Assembly (NCBI GenBank): GCA_021825955.1 | Contig: JAKAEH010000056.1 | Coordinates: 1 to 6,340, forward strand | DNA length: 6,340 bases | Reading direction: 5' to 3' | From: a bacterium | Lineage (GTDB): Bacteria > Patescibacteria > Microgenomatia > Levybacterales > UBA12049 | In this document: piece by piece, positions 1-4,730 of the stretch | Position numbering within the stretch: position 1 is the first letter of the stretch | How the letters are laid out: each line of letters starts with the position of its first letter | The notes under the pieces: generated by a model | Told to the model about the DNA's origin: nothing | Database searches by the model: none | What the model saw: only the letters and a program-made list of their open reading frames with translations | Translations under genes and position numbers: made by a program

Positions 1-1
1 G

Positions 2-163
2 GCGTTGAGCAGGTCGCGCGGAGAAAAAGTAACTTTGGGGCAGGTCATAGGGGCGGAAGGAGAGACCGGATGGGCAACCGGTCCCCACCTTCATTTTCAG
101 ATTGATGTTTTTGGGATTCCTGTTAATCCGAGAACATTTCTAGGAAGTGCAAATCCCAATTAG
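2..163 (+). CDS. M23 family metallopeptidase (LytM-like), C-terminal fragment
   Basis: This frame is open from the window edge to TAG at 161-163 and encodes the last 53 residues of a protein whose start lies outside the window. It carries the end of the peptidase M23 fold: a [11 protein letters not shown] turn, then [11 protein letters not shown], whose HLHF motif supplies a histidine zinc ligand in this family, then the usual 'G.PVNP..FL' tail. M23 enzymes cut peptide cross-links in peptidoglycan, or act as inactive activators of other wall hydrolases, outside the cytoplasmic membrane. The remaining metal ligands, any signal peptide and any LysM or coiled-coil domain are not visible. The stop lies only 5 nt from the stop of the convergent downstream gene. 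The family call is firm; enzyme activity cannot be judged from the fragment. Confidence 0.88.
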   Translation, partial: ALSRSRGEKVTLGQVIGAEGETGWATGPHLHFQIDVFGIPVNPRTFLGSANPN

Positions 164-168
164 ATAAA

Positions 169-567
169 TTAAGCTTTGTAGATTGCGTATATTGGTTTAC
201 CGGGTAATCTTTTCCTAAATCCAGCTTGTATATTTGCATCGGGAAAATTTATCCATGGATCCATCCATTTATTATTAAATCTAACTACGTAATGTCCAAG
301 AGGATATTTTTTTGATTTTTTTATATAGACAATAGTGTATGAGTTATATATTGTTCTTCTTAAACGACTCTTAATATATTTATATTCATACCTTAAACTT
401 GCTATTTTTAAGGCTAGAATGATATCTTTACAGAAAAATCCTTTATTCCTAGCTTTCCGTGTACCGTGCTCAAATAGTTTTATTGCATTTCCATAATTTA
501 TGTTTAGGACAAAAGCCACGCATGCAACGGCACAACCTAGAATATCTTCTTGTCTTACAGGTTTCAT
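169..567 (-). CDS. Small C39-like cysteine peptidase domain protein
   Basis: This is a 132-residue protein. Its N-terminus, QEDILGCAVAC, matches the 'Q.D..DCG.AC' start of C39/papain-like peptidase domains, with Gln6 as oxyanion residue and Cys12 as nucleophile. GHYVVRFNNKWMDPW near residues 91-105 gives the matching His92 and Asp103. All three catalytic positions are thus present. There is no signal peptide, membrane helix, or ABC-transporter domain such as usually follows C39 in bacteriocin exporters, so it is probably a free cytoplasmic domain. The GG-leader cleaving function of transporter-linked C39 domains should not be assumed. The ATG at 565-567 is supported by a promoter ending 6 nt upstream and by the catalytic motif starting at residue 6. 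The gene is divergent from an XRE-type regulator gene that may control it. Family assignment rests on motifs only. Confidence 0.72.
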   Translation of the reverse strand: MKPVRQEDILGCAVACVAFVLNINYGNAIKLFEHGTRKARNKGFFCKDIILALKIASLRYEYKYIKSRLRRTIYNSYTIVYIKKSKKYPLGHYVVRFNNKWMDPWINFPDANIQAGFRKRLPGKPIYAIYKA

Positions 568-573
568 TGGAAG

Positions 574-601
574 ATTGTAGAATTTATATATTTATTAACA
601 A
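574..601 (-). promoter_or_regulatory. Promoter of the C39-like peptidase gene
   Basis: Read on the minus strand, a -35-like TTGTTA (596-601) is followed by a 16-nt spacer and a -10 TACAAT (574-579). The hexamer ends 6 nt before the ATG, so the predicted transcript starts at or next to the start codon. No Shine-Dalgarno sequence is present. Confidence 0.6.
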
Positions 602-618
602 GGGGCAAAGAGGGTTAA
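595..618. promoter_or_regulatory. Possible operator dyad between divergent promoters
   Basis: TTAAC (595-599) and GTTAA (614-618) form an inverted repeat with 14 nt between the arms. The left arm overlaps the -35 of the minus-strand peptidase promoter. The right arm lies about where the -35 of the XRE gene promoter would be. A second small dyad, GAGG/CCTC (610-613 and 623-626), overlaps it. Such placement suits a small XRE dimer regulating both promoters, but arms this short can occur by chance. Confidence 0.3.
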
Positions 619-632
619 AGCTCCTCAAAAAG

Positions 633-641
633 TGGTATACT
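633..641 (+). promoter_or_regulatory. Extended -10 promoter of the XRE regulator gene
   Basis: TGG directly precedes TATACT (636-641), an extended -10 element. The hexamer ends 6 nt before the ATG at 648. The -35 region is poor, as is common with extended -10 promoters. There is no ribosome binding site, so the mRNA is predicted to be leaderless. This element is the main reason for choosing the start at 648. Confidence 0.65.
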
Positions 642-647
642 ATCCCT

Positions 648-872
648 ATGAGCGTTGCTAAAGATAAGAAAACAGTTCTCGAAATAGCCAATAAAATAAA
701 AGAGGCGCGATTGGGTAAGAATTTAAAACAAACGGATGTTTCTGAAAAAGCCGGACTTAACGCGAATTATTACGCAAAAGTGGAACGCGGAGAAGCAAAA
801 CCGTCTGTGATTACATTAACCAAAATTTTAAAAGCTTTGGGGATTAAGTCTTCGGAGATACTCTCTATTTAA
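648..872 (+). CDS. XRE-family helix-turn-helix transcriptional regulator
   Basis: This is a 74-residue protein made almost entirely of one HTH_3/XRE domain. Helix 1 includes IANKIKEARLGKNL (about 13-26). The helix-turn-helix follows in QTDVSEKAGLNANYYAKVERGE (28-49), with the typical 'Y..KVERGE.KPS' recognition and turn pattern. LTKILKALGI then gives the closing helices. It should bind DNA as a dimer and has no separate sensor domain, so it may be autoregulatory or need a partner. The frame stays open upstream to an ATG at 459, but that extension is not HTH-like, overlaps the divergent gene, and lies upstream of a good promoter; the start at 648 is therefore preferred. The gene overlaps the stop of the opposing gene by 4 bp. 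Likely targets are its own promoter and that of the divergent peptidase gene. Confidence 0.9.
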   Translation: MSVAKDKKTVLEIANKIKEARLGKNLKQTDVSEKAGLNANYYAKVERGEAKPSVITLTKILKALGIKSSEILSI

Positions 873-1072
873 TTCTTGGTTCTCCTCGTCTCTTTCAAAT
901 CGTTATATATTTTAGTCAACTGATCCGGGTCTGTGTGACTTAAAGAATGAAAAGTTTTTTGAAGATGTTCCAAAATAGCTATTGCCATTTCAGGCGTGGC
1001 ATTTTCAGGGTCGGTTTTCTTTAAAAAATTAATAACGCTTTGAATATCTTTTTCGTTTATTTCGTAACTCAT
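869..1072 (-). CDS. Small hypothetical protein, 67 residues
   Basis: I do not recognise this family. It is a small, charged, soluble protein that appears all-helical: EKDIQSVINFLKKT (7-20), PEMAIAILEHLQKTF (27-41) and PDQLTKIYNDLKET (49-62) would form three helices separated by short Asp/Pro/Ser turns. The sequence ends in a basic tail. No signal peptide, transmembrane segment or metal-binding motif is visible. The start is supported by a strong promoter (TTTACA, 17 nt, TATACT) whose -10 ends 6 nt before the ATG. It follows the phospholipase D-like gene on the same strand after an 18-nt gap, so it may be expressed both with that gene and from its own promoter. Its stop codon overlaps that of the convergent XRE gene. 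Confidence 0.75.
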   Translation of the reverse strand: MSYEINEKDIQSVINFLKKTDPENATPEMAIAILEHLQKTFHSLSHTDPDQLTKIYNDLKETRRTKN

Positions 1073-1078
1073 AGCCGT

Positions 1079-1107
1079 AGTATATATTTGTTAAATAAAT
1101 TTGTAAA
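1079..1107 (-). promoter_or_regulatory. Promoter of the 67-residue protein gene, inside the PLD gene 3' end
   Basis: On the minus strand, TTTACA (1102-1107), a 17-nt spacer and TATACT (1079-1084) form one of the best sigma-70-type promoters in the window. The -10 ends 6 nt before the ATG at 1072. The -35 is made of the last codons of the upstream phospholipase D-like gene, so the downstream gene can be transcribed on its own. Confidence 0.72.
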
Positions 1108-1540
1108 GCTTAAGGAAATTAAACATTTCCAAGGACAACTCTTCACCTTCTATTCTTCTCATTATCTCCCGGCTATTGTTTTGGGAAAGAATATTAAGAC
1201 TTCCTTCCCAAAGTATTTTCCTGTCCAGTATTGCCAACTTTCTGTGGTGGTTTCCAACACAAAGTAAAACCTGTATTCCAAGTCTTTCAAACAAAGATAT
1301 TATTTCTTCGGATTGATATTCCATTTTTTCCCCGTGTTCTTTTGGGTCTCTTGTCATTACGTATATTCTCACTCCTTTTTCAAGCAATTTATTGAATAGG
1401 GGAACAAGGGGTTTTGTCCGTTCTGAAGTTATAAACGGGCTTTCAATAAATACTTCCTTCTTACAATTTTCTAAGTCTCGAATAAAGGCTTGATAAAAGG
1501 TCTTTTCATCAAAAAGTCCGGAAGAACGAAGGGGGTTCAT
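1091..1540 (-). CDS. Phospholipase D-like (single HKD motif) protein
   Basis: This is a 149-residue protein with one PLD-like domain. EVFIESPFIT (29-38) is the first core strand and turn typical of these domains. KGVRIYVMTRDPKEHGEK lies between. HHRKLAILDRKILWEGSLN (98-116) contains the H-x-K-x4-D motif (His99, Lys101, Asp106), followed by the expected 'GS.N'. With one motif, the active site would need a dimer, as in Nuc-type endonucleases. Family members cut DNA, RNA or phospholipids. A cytoplasmic nuclease role is likelier here, because there is no signal peptide and related domains occur as C-terminal parts of helicase-like proteins. Its ATG overlaps the stop of a small upstream ORF (ATGA) and has a perfect AGGAGG. 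It belongs to a minus-strand cluster with small proteins on each side. Confidence 0.85.
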   Translation of the reverse strand: MNPLRSSGLFDEKTFYQAFIRDLENCKKEVFIESPFITSERTKPLVPLFNKLLEKGVRIYVMTRDPKEHGEKMEYQSEEIISLFERLGIQVLLCVGNHHRKLAILDRKILWEGSLNILSQNNSREIMRRIEGEELSLEMFNFLKLYKFI

Positions 1541-1689
1541 TTTTCCTCCTTTTCTGGTAAAATAACAGAGACGTTGCCATTGTAATAAGTGAAGCCGAGA
1601 TTCTTGAGTTTCTCGAAAGTAGCTAAAAAGCTAGGCAAAATCTGGTTCCACCTACGGGCAACTTCGCCAGCAAATAAAAACGATGACAT
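1537..1689 (-). CDS. Small ORF of 50 residues upstream of the PLD-like gene
   Basis: A minus-strand frame from ATG at 1687-1689 to TGA at 1537-1539 encodes 50 residues starting MSSFLFAGEVARRWNQIL. It was identified because its sequence looks like real protein: an amphipathic helix (LATFEKLKNLG, about 22-32), a short strand pair (FTYYNGNVSVILPE, 33-46) and a charged end. Its stop overlaps the start of the PLD-like gene (ATGA), and its last codons hold that gene's Shine-Dalgarno, the usual sign of translational coupling. I recognise no family. The start is uncertain: the ATG lies in the loop of a long hairpin and has no ribosome binding site or clear promoter. It may instead be the 3' end of a longer gene damaged upstream. 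The same frame is protein-like further upstream (1702-1896) beyond two stop codons. Confidence 0.5.
   Translation of the reverse strand: MSSFLFAGEVARRWNQILPSFLATFEKLKNLGFTYYNGNVSVILPEKEEK
1545..1550 (-). promoter_or_regulatory. Shine-Dalgarno sequence AGGAGG of the PLD-like gene
   Basis: AGGAGG lies 4 nt before the ATG on the minus strand, inside the last codons of the small upstream ORF. It is the only strong ribosome binding site in the window. It shows that this organism does use Shine-Dalgarno initiation inside operons, although the genes behind promoters here lack one. Confidence 0.8.
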
Positions 1690-1711
1690 CTGTCGTCATT
1701 TTTATTTGGCG
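1665..1711. terminator. Long hairpin, possibly a bidirectional intrinsic terminator
   Basis: The arms are CGCC (1665-1668) with GGCG (1708-1711), AAATAAAAA (1672-1680) with TTTTTATTT (1699-1707), and GATGACA (1682-1688) with TGTCGTC (1691-1697, one G-U pair). There is a 3-nt bulge and one C-A mismatch. On both strands a GC-containing stem is followed by a T-rich run, so it can terminate in either direction. On the minus strand it directly follows the TAA at 1702-1704, the typical terminator position. The ATG of the 50-residue ORF sits at the apex. Confidence 0.6.
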
Positions 1712-1821
1712 TCGTAGATTTTGATTTGTTTCGAATCCGACGGTACGAAGTACCTAGTGCTCTTGTGGTGCAAGTCCGGCAGCACGACTGTACTCGAACG
1801 GAAGAGCCATTTTGGATTAGA

Positions 1822-1849
1822 TTGCGATAGTAAGCTAATCTTGTATAAT
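1822..1849 (+). promoter_or_regulatory. Promoter-like element without an assigned gene
   Basis: TTGCGA (1822-1827), a 16-nt spacer and a perfect TATAAT (1844-1849) lie on the plus strand. The dyad ATGCA/TGCAT (1848-1861) covers the -10 edge and expected start point, where an operator could sit. Only a weak terminator-like hairpin follows at 1874-1890, so any transcript would be very short unless it reads through into the ABC operon. Confidence 0.35.
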
Positions 1850-1873
1850 GCATATTTGCATCTTCTCGGTTCT

Positions 1874-1890
1874 AAACCCTTAGGTTTTTT
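1874..1890 (+). terminator. Weak terminator-like hairpin
   Basis: AAACC (1874-1878) pairs with GGTTT (1883-1887) around the loop CTTA, and three more T follow. The stem is short and AT-rich, so this is weak. If functional it would end a plus-strand transcript from the hairpin-rich region or attenuate one from the promoter-like element just upstream. Confidence 0.3.
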
Positions 1891-2010
1891 GTGATGCTAA
1901 AATTCTTATTTAAAGTTATAAAGGATATTGGAATCTTTTATGCACAAAGTCAACACGATTACTGCAGCTCTCTACTACTCTAAGAAAATCTACTAATTGA
2001 GCGTGAAAAA

Positions 2011-2019
2011 TGGTAACAT
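2011..2019 (+). promoter_or_regulatory. Extended -10 promoter of the ABC exporter operon
   Basis: TGG directly precedes TAACAT (2014-2019), a five-of-six -10 match with an extended -10 motif. It ends 6 nt before the ATG at 2026. The -35 region has no clear match at 15-18 nt spacing. There is no Shine-Dalgarno, so initiation on a leaderless mRNA is predicted. Confidence 0.55.
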
Positions 2020-2025
2020 AAGTTT

Positions 2026-3000
2026 ATGTCTGTTATTTCAGCAAAAAATTTATTTAAAAATTATAAGGCTTATAAAAAAGAGCCAGGTTTTTCTGGTGCC
2101 GTTAAAAGTTTATATTCTAGGAATTACGAATTGATTCCGGCAGTTTCCGATGTATCTTTCGAAATAGAAGAAGGAGAACTGGTCGGCTTTATCGGTCCTA
2201 ATGGTGCTGGAAAAACCACGACTTTAAAATGTCTTTCTGGTCTTCTTTACCCGTCCAGTGGAAAAGTCGATGTCTTAGGATTTAATCCTTGGAAGCGAGA
2301 GGAGAAATTTCTTAAACAAATCTCTCTAATAATGGGTCAGAAGAATCAATTATGGTGGGATTTGCCACCAATTGAATCATTCCTACTTAATAAAGAGATT
2401 TACAATGTATCGAATAAGCAATTTAAAGATGCTCTTTCACAGCTTTCGGAGCTTCTTGAAATAGGAGATGTTTTAAATGTCCAGGTAAGAAAACTTTCTT
2501 TAGGACAGAGAATGAAATGTGAGCTAGTTGCGGCAATTCTTCACAATCCCCGCATACTATTTCTCGATGAGCCAACGATAGGTCTTGATGTGGTTATGCA
2601 AAAAAATCTTCGTGATTTTATAAAAGAGTTTAATGAGAAATATAATTCAACAATTATCCTGACGAGTCATTATATGGAGGACGTAAGACAACTCTGCAAA
2701 CGCGTGATTATAATTGATCATGGCAAACTTATTTTCGACGGCAATCTATCGAACATCATTAAAAAATACGCAACAAAGAAATTTATAAAAGTGCTTTTCG
2801 AAAAAGATGTAGAACGTCAAGAAATAGAAAGATTTGGAAAGATTCATGAATATAAACCAGGAGAATCTATAATCGCAGTTACCAGAGAAGACGCTCCTTC
2901 CGTTGCTGCGGAAATGCTCAAACAGTTCATGATAGAAGACATTAATATCGAAGAACCAGACATAGAAGATGTAATACGTGATGTTTTCATGAATAAGTAA
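2026..3000 (+). CDS. ABC-2 type exporter ATP-binding protein (COG4586-like)
   Basis: This 324-residue ATPase powers the two permeases encoded directly downstream. All nucleotide-binding motifs are present: Walker A GPNGAGKTT (57-65), Q-loop Gln105 in MGQKNQLWWDLPP, signature LSLGQ (157-161), Walker B ILFLDEPT (177-184), D-loop GLD (186-188) and switch His215. The 'GQKNQLWWDLP' segment and the 'LSLGQRMKCEL' signature are typical of the COG4586 branch, which is NatA-like and related to drug-resistance exporters such as DrrA. The ~75-residue C-terminal extension after the nucleotide domain (about 250-324) is usual for DrrA-type ATPases. A long N-terminal segment (about 12-40, with the tyrosines of KSLYSRNYELIPAV) before the core is also normal for this group. 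The substrate cannot be told from sequence. The gene ends in TAA, immediately followed by the ATG of the first permease. Confidence 0.93.
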   Translation: MSVISAKNLFKNYKAYKKEPGFSGAVKSLYSRNYELIPAVSDVSFEIEEGELVGFIGPNGAGKTTTLKCLSGLLYPSSGKVDVLGFNPWKREEKFLKQISLIMGQKNQLWWDLPPIESFLLNKEIYNVSNKQFKDALSQLSELLEIGDVLNVQVRKLSLGQRMKCELVAAILHNPRILFLDEPTIGLDVVMQKNLRDFIKEFNEKYNSTIILTSHYMEDVRQLCKRVIIIDHGKLIFDGNLSNIIKKYATKKFIKVLFEKDVERQEIERFGKIHEYKPGESIIAVTREDAPSVAAEMLKQFMIEDINIEEPDIEDVIRDVFMNK

Positions 3001-3798
3001 ATGAGATACTTCCGAATGTTTCTGCTTCACAGTCAATATGTCTTCGCTGAGCGAGGAAGATCTTTTATCTGGTTTTTATATTCAGTTATTCCTCCTGCAA
3101 TTTTTCTTTTGTTTTGGATAGGCGCTTTAAGGTCTCAAGGAGGAAGCATTGCCGGTTGGAATCTTTCAAAAATCACAACATATTATTTTCTTTTAACAAT
3201 AGCCAGTTCCATGTTGGTTGCGCACATAGAAGAAGACATAGCTTGGGAGGACATCCAGGAAGGACATCTAACAGGATATTTATTGAAGCCTTTTTCATAT
3301 TATTGGATCAAATTTTTAGAAGAAGTGCCATGGAGATTGTTACAGGGATCTTATGGAGTTATTTTGATTTTTGCATTTATAGTTATCTTCGGTAATTTTT
3401 TTACATTATCTAATAATCCTTTGGTAATCACGTTAAGTATACTTATATGTTTACTTGCATTTATGTTATCTTTTACCTTCAAGACTATTTTGGGAATTTT
3501 GGCATTTTGGTTAACGGACACAAACGGACTTTTTCAATTGTCTGAAGCTATTGTGCAGGTTTTTGGAGGATTTATAGTCCCGATAACTCTTCTTCCATAT
3601 TCCTTACAGCATGTAGCTACTTCTCTTCCTTTCGCATACATGGCTTACTATCCTGTGGTTGCAATACAAGGACAACTTAATATTCAAGAGCTCGCTACTG
3701 TAATTTTATTTCAGATTATTTGGATTTCAGCTTTTGCCATTCTTTACAAATGGCTTTGGTCGGAAGGAAGGAAAAAATATACGGCAATAGGACAATGA
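3001..3798 (+). CDS. ABC-2 family permease, first subunit (COG4587/COG3694 type)
   Basis: This is a 265-residue integral membrane protein with about six membrane helices, near residues 22-43, 58-76, 114-134, 141-170 (a long or broken segment), 181-199 and 230-252. The cytoplasmic loop EDIQEGHLTGYLLKPFSYYW (83-102) carries the 'G.L..LLKP' motif of ABC2_membrane_6-type permeases. The C-terminal 'KKYTAIGQ' is also typical of this group. It should pair with the second permease to form the channel driven by the upstream ATPase. The ATG directly abuts the stop of the ATPase gene and has no Shine-Dalgarno, so ribosomes probably re-initiate after termination. The stop overlaps the start of the second permease in an ATGA. 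No substrate is indicated; peptides, lipids or drugs are all possible for the family. Confidence 0.9.
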   Translation: MRYFRMFLLHSQYVFAERGRSFIWFLYSVIPPAIFLLFWIGALRSQGGSIAGWNLSKITTYYFLLTIASSMLVAHIEEDIAWEDIQEGHLTGYLLKPFSYYWIKFLEEVPWRLLQGSYGVILIFAFIVIFGNFFTLSNNPLVITLSILICLLAFMLSFTFKTILGILAFWLTDTNGLFQLSEAIVQVFGGFIVPITLLPYSLQHVATSLPFAYMAYYPVVAIQGQLNIQELATVILFQIIWISAFAILYKWLWSEGRKKYTAIGQ

Positions 3799-4577
3799 AA
3801 TATTTTAAAATTTATAAAGCCTTATTAAAAATAAACTTTTCGTATCTTACCGCGTACAGAAGTAATTTGATAAATAGTGTAATTGCAAATAGCGTGTGGG
3901 GGTTCTTTTCGCTACTTTTAATTGTAATCCTTACATCTAAAACCCCGTCGGTTTTCGGATGGACAAGAGATGAATTATTCCTGTTATTTGGTATTTACAA
4001 CATCATTACCAGCATTTTTCAATTTTTCTTTACAAGAAGCTTTGATCGATTTTCGGAAATTATTAATAGAGGAAGGCTTGATTCAGTGCTTTTGAAGCCT
4101 GCAGATTCACAGTTTCTCATGAGCCTAAGCTATGCAAATTTCACGGTTCTTCTTAGAGCTTTCTTCGGAATAGGTTTTATCGCTTATGTTTTTGCGCAAA
4201 TGCATTACGTGCCGACGCTTGTACAAGTTCTATTTTCGCTTGTTTTGATGTCTGCAAGTATTACGGTCTTATATTCAGTTTGGTATATTGTTGGTACTTG
4301 TCTTATTTGGTGGCCAAGTTTTAATAATCTTATCGGTTTAATGTATGAAGTCAACGGGACTTCAAGATACCCACAGGAGATGTATCGCGCAATAAGTCCT
4401 TTACTATTTTACACAATTCTGCCATTAACACTTATCATGACCGTTCCCACACAAGTATTAATAGGAAATATGACATCTGCAAACATTTTTCTGTTAATAT
4501 TTTTTGCGTTAATTTTATTTATTGTTTCCCGTGTTTTTTGGAAATATGCATTAAGGTTTTACACAAGTGTGGGCTAA
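3795..4577 (+). CDS. ABC-2 family permease, second subunit (COG3694/COG4587 type)
   Basis: This is a 260-residue membrane protein, a distant paralogue of the preceding subunit. About six membrane helices lie near 27-47, 60-79, 116-136, 141-170, 201-222 and 229-247. It has the same loop motif in NRGRLDSVLLKPADSQF (91-107) and the family-typical 'RYPQEMY' (191-197) before the fifth helix. Its C-terminus ALRFYTSVG (252-260) matches the usual '..Y.S.G' ending. The start at 3795 overlaps the previous stop (ATGA) and begins MKYFKIYKALLKINF, the amphipathic N-terminal helix expected for this group. An upstream ATG at 3720 in the same frame would add 25 residues that overlap the first permease gene and do not fit the family. 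A heterodimer with the first subunit is likely. No clear terminator follows; only a widely spaced GATTCT/AGAATC repeat (4579-4631) is seen. Confidence 0.9.
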   Translation: MKYFKIYKALLKINFSYLTAYRSNLINSVIANSVWGFFSLLLIVILTSKTPSVFGWTRDELFLLFGIYNIITSIFQFFFTRSFDRFSEIINRGRLDSVLLKPADSQFLMSLSYANFTVLLRAFFGIGFIAYVFAQMHYVPTLVQVLFSLVLMSASITVLYSVWYIVGTCLIWWPSFNNLIGLMYEVNGTSRYPQEMYRAISPLLFYTILPLTLIMTVPTQVLIGNMTSANIFLLIFFALILFIVSRVFWKYALRFYTSVG

Positions 4578-4692
4578 CGATTCTCAAAAGCTACGCGTAA
4601 TTCATTTTCTGCTAGTCAGTGATTTAGAATCCAAACTATTTAGCTTCAAAATTAACACCTAATATAGATTGTGCAACCTAGTTTATTTAAGC

Positions 4693-4721
4693 TTGATATT
4701 CAATTCTACTTTTGATATAGT
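4693..4721 (+). promoter_or_regulatory. Strong promoter of the 195-residue protein gene
   Basis: TTGATA (4693-4698), an exact 17-nt spacer and TATAGT (4716-4721) preceded by TGA make a near-consensus sigma-70-type promoter with an extended -10. The ATG is 9 nt after the hexamer, so the predicted leader is only zero to three nucleotides. There is no Shine-Dalgarno. Confidence 0.75.
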
Positions 4722-4730
4722 CAACGGACT

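Larger units (their letters stand above)
1702..1896 (-). pseudogene. Start-less protein-like reading frame, possible gene remnant
   Basis: Between an upstream TAG (1897-1899) and TAA (1702-1704), this frame is open for 64 codons on the minus strand and contains no ATG. The translation looks natural in places, for example YALYKISLLSQSNPKWLF (15-32), VVLPDLHHKSTRYFVPSD (37-54) and the ending KQIKIYDAK. I recognise no family. The terminator-like hairpin starts at its stop codon, and the stretch is visibly richer in G and C than the neighbouring genes, with many codons ending in C or G. A second minus-strand frame (1623-1853) overlaps it and starts with ATG, but it is less protein-like. Explanations include a decayed or truncated gene, a gene with a frameshift near its start, or a structured RNA that is open by chance. 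No function is proposed. Confidence 0.3.
1711..2010. other. Gene-poor, inverted-repeat-rich gap before the ABC operon
   Basis: Apart from the start-less frame described separately, no gene is supported here. Successive inverted repeats are: GTCG/CGAC (1711-1714, 1738-1741) enclosing GATT/AATC (1717-1720, 1734-1737); GGTAC/GTACC with a GAA loop (1742-1754); GTGCT/AGCAC (1757-1761, 1781-1785) enclosing CTTG/CAAG; GATTAG/CTAATC (1815-1820, 1835-1840); and ATGCA/TGCAT (1848-1852, 1857-1861). Some short ones are expected by chance, but the first three abut or nearly abut, as in structured RNA. I could not fit a tRNA, tmRNA, RNase P or SRP RNA. An 18-residue + strand frame at 1940-1996 has no clear start signal. 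Confidence 0.35.

Noticed and set aside
459..647. N-terminal extension of the XRE protein from an ATG at 459
   Set aside because: It overlaps the divergent peptidase gene, is not HTH-like, and lies upstream of a good extended -10 that ends 6 nt before the ATG at 648.
1040..1267. Plus-strand frame of 75 codons
   Set aside because: It lies opposite the PLD-like and 67-residue genes, which have clear motifs and promoters; the translation has no recognisable features.
1723..1737. tRNA or tmRNA T-arm suggested by TTCGAATCC
   Set aside because: The flanking bases do not form a five-pair T-stem, and no acceptor stem, D-arm or anticodon arm can be placed on either strand; no tmRNA tag ending in ALAA-like residues is found.
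1623..1853. Minus-strand ATG frame of 76 codons
   Set aside because: It covers the hairpin region, has Arg/Lys/Thr/Cys-rich unnatural composition, no start signal, and overlaps a more protein-like frame and the 50-codon ORF. A frameshift linking its N-terminal part to the other frame cannot be excluded.
1940..1996. 18-residue leader peptide before the ABC operon (MHKVNTITAALYYSKKIY)
   Set aside because: No clear promoter or ribosome binding site, and no attenuator hairpin follows it; length is within chance.
2746..3036. Minus-strand frame of 96 codons
   Set aside because: Shadow of the ATPase gene; Phe/Tyr-rich translation typical of antisense to AT-rich coding DNA.
3114..3395. Plus-strand frame of 93 codons
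   Set aside because: Out-of-frame shadow inside the first permease gene.
3720..3794. 25-residue N-terminal extension of the second permease
   Set aside because: Overlaps the first permease gene; the ATGA overlap at 3795 and the family-like N-terminus there are better.
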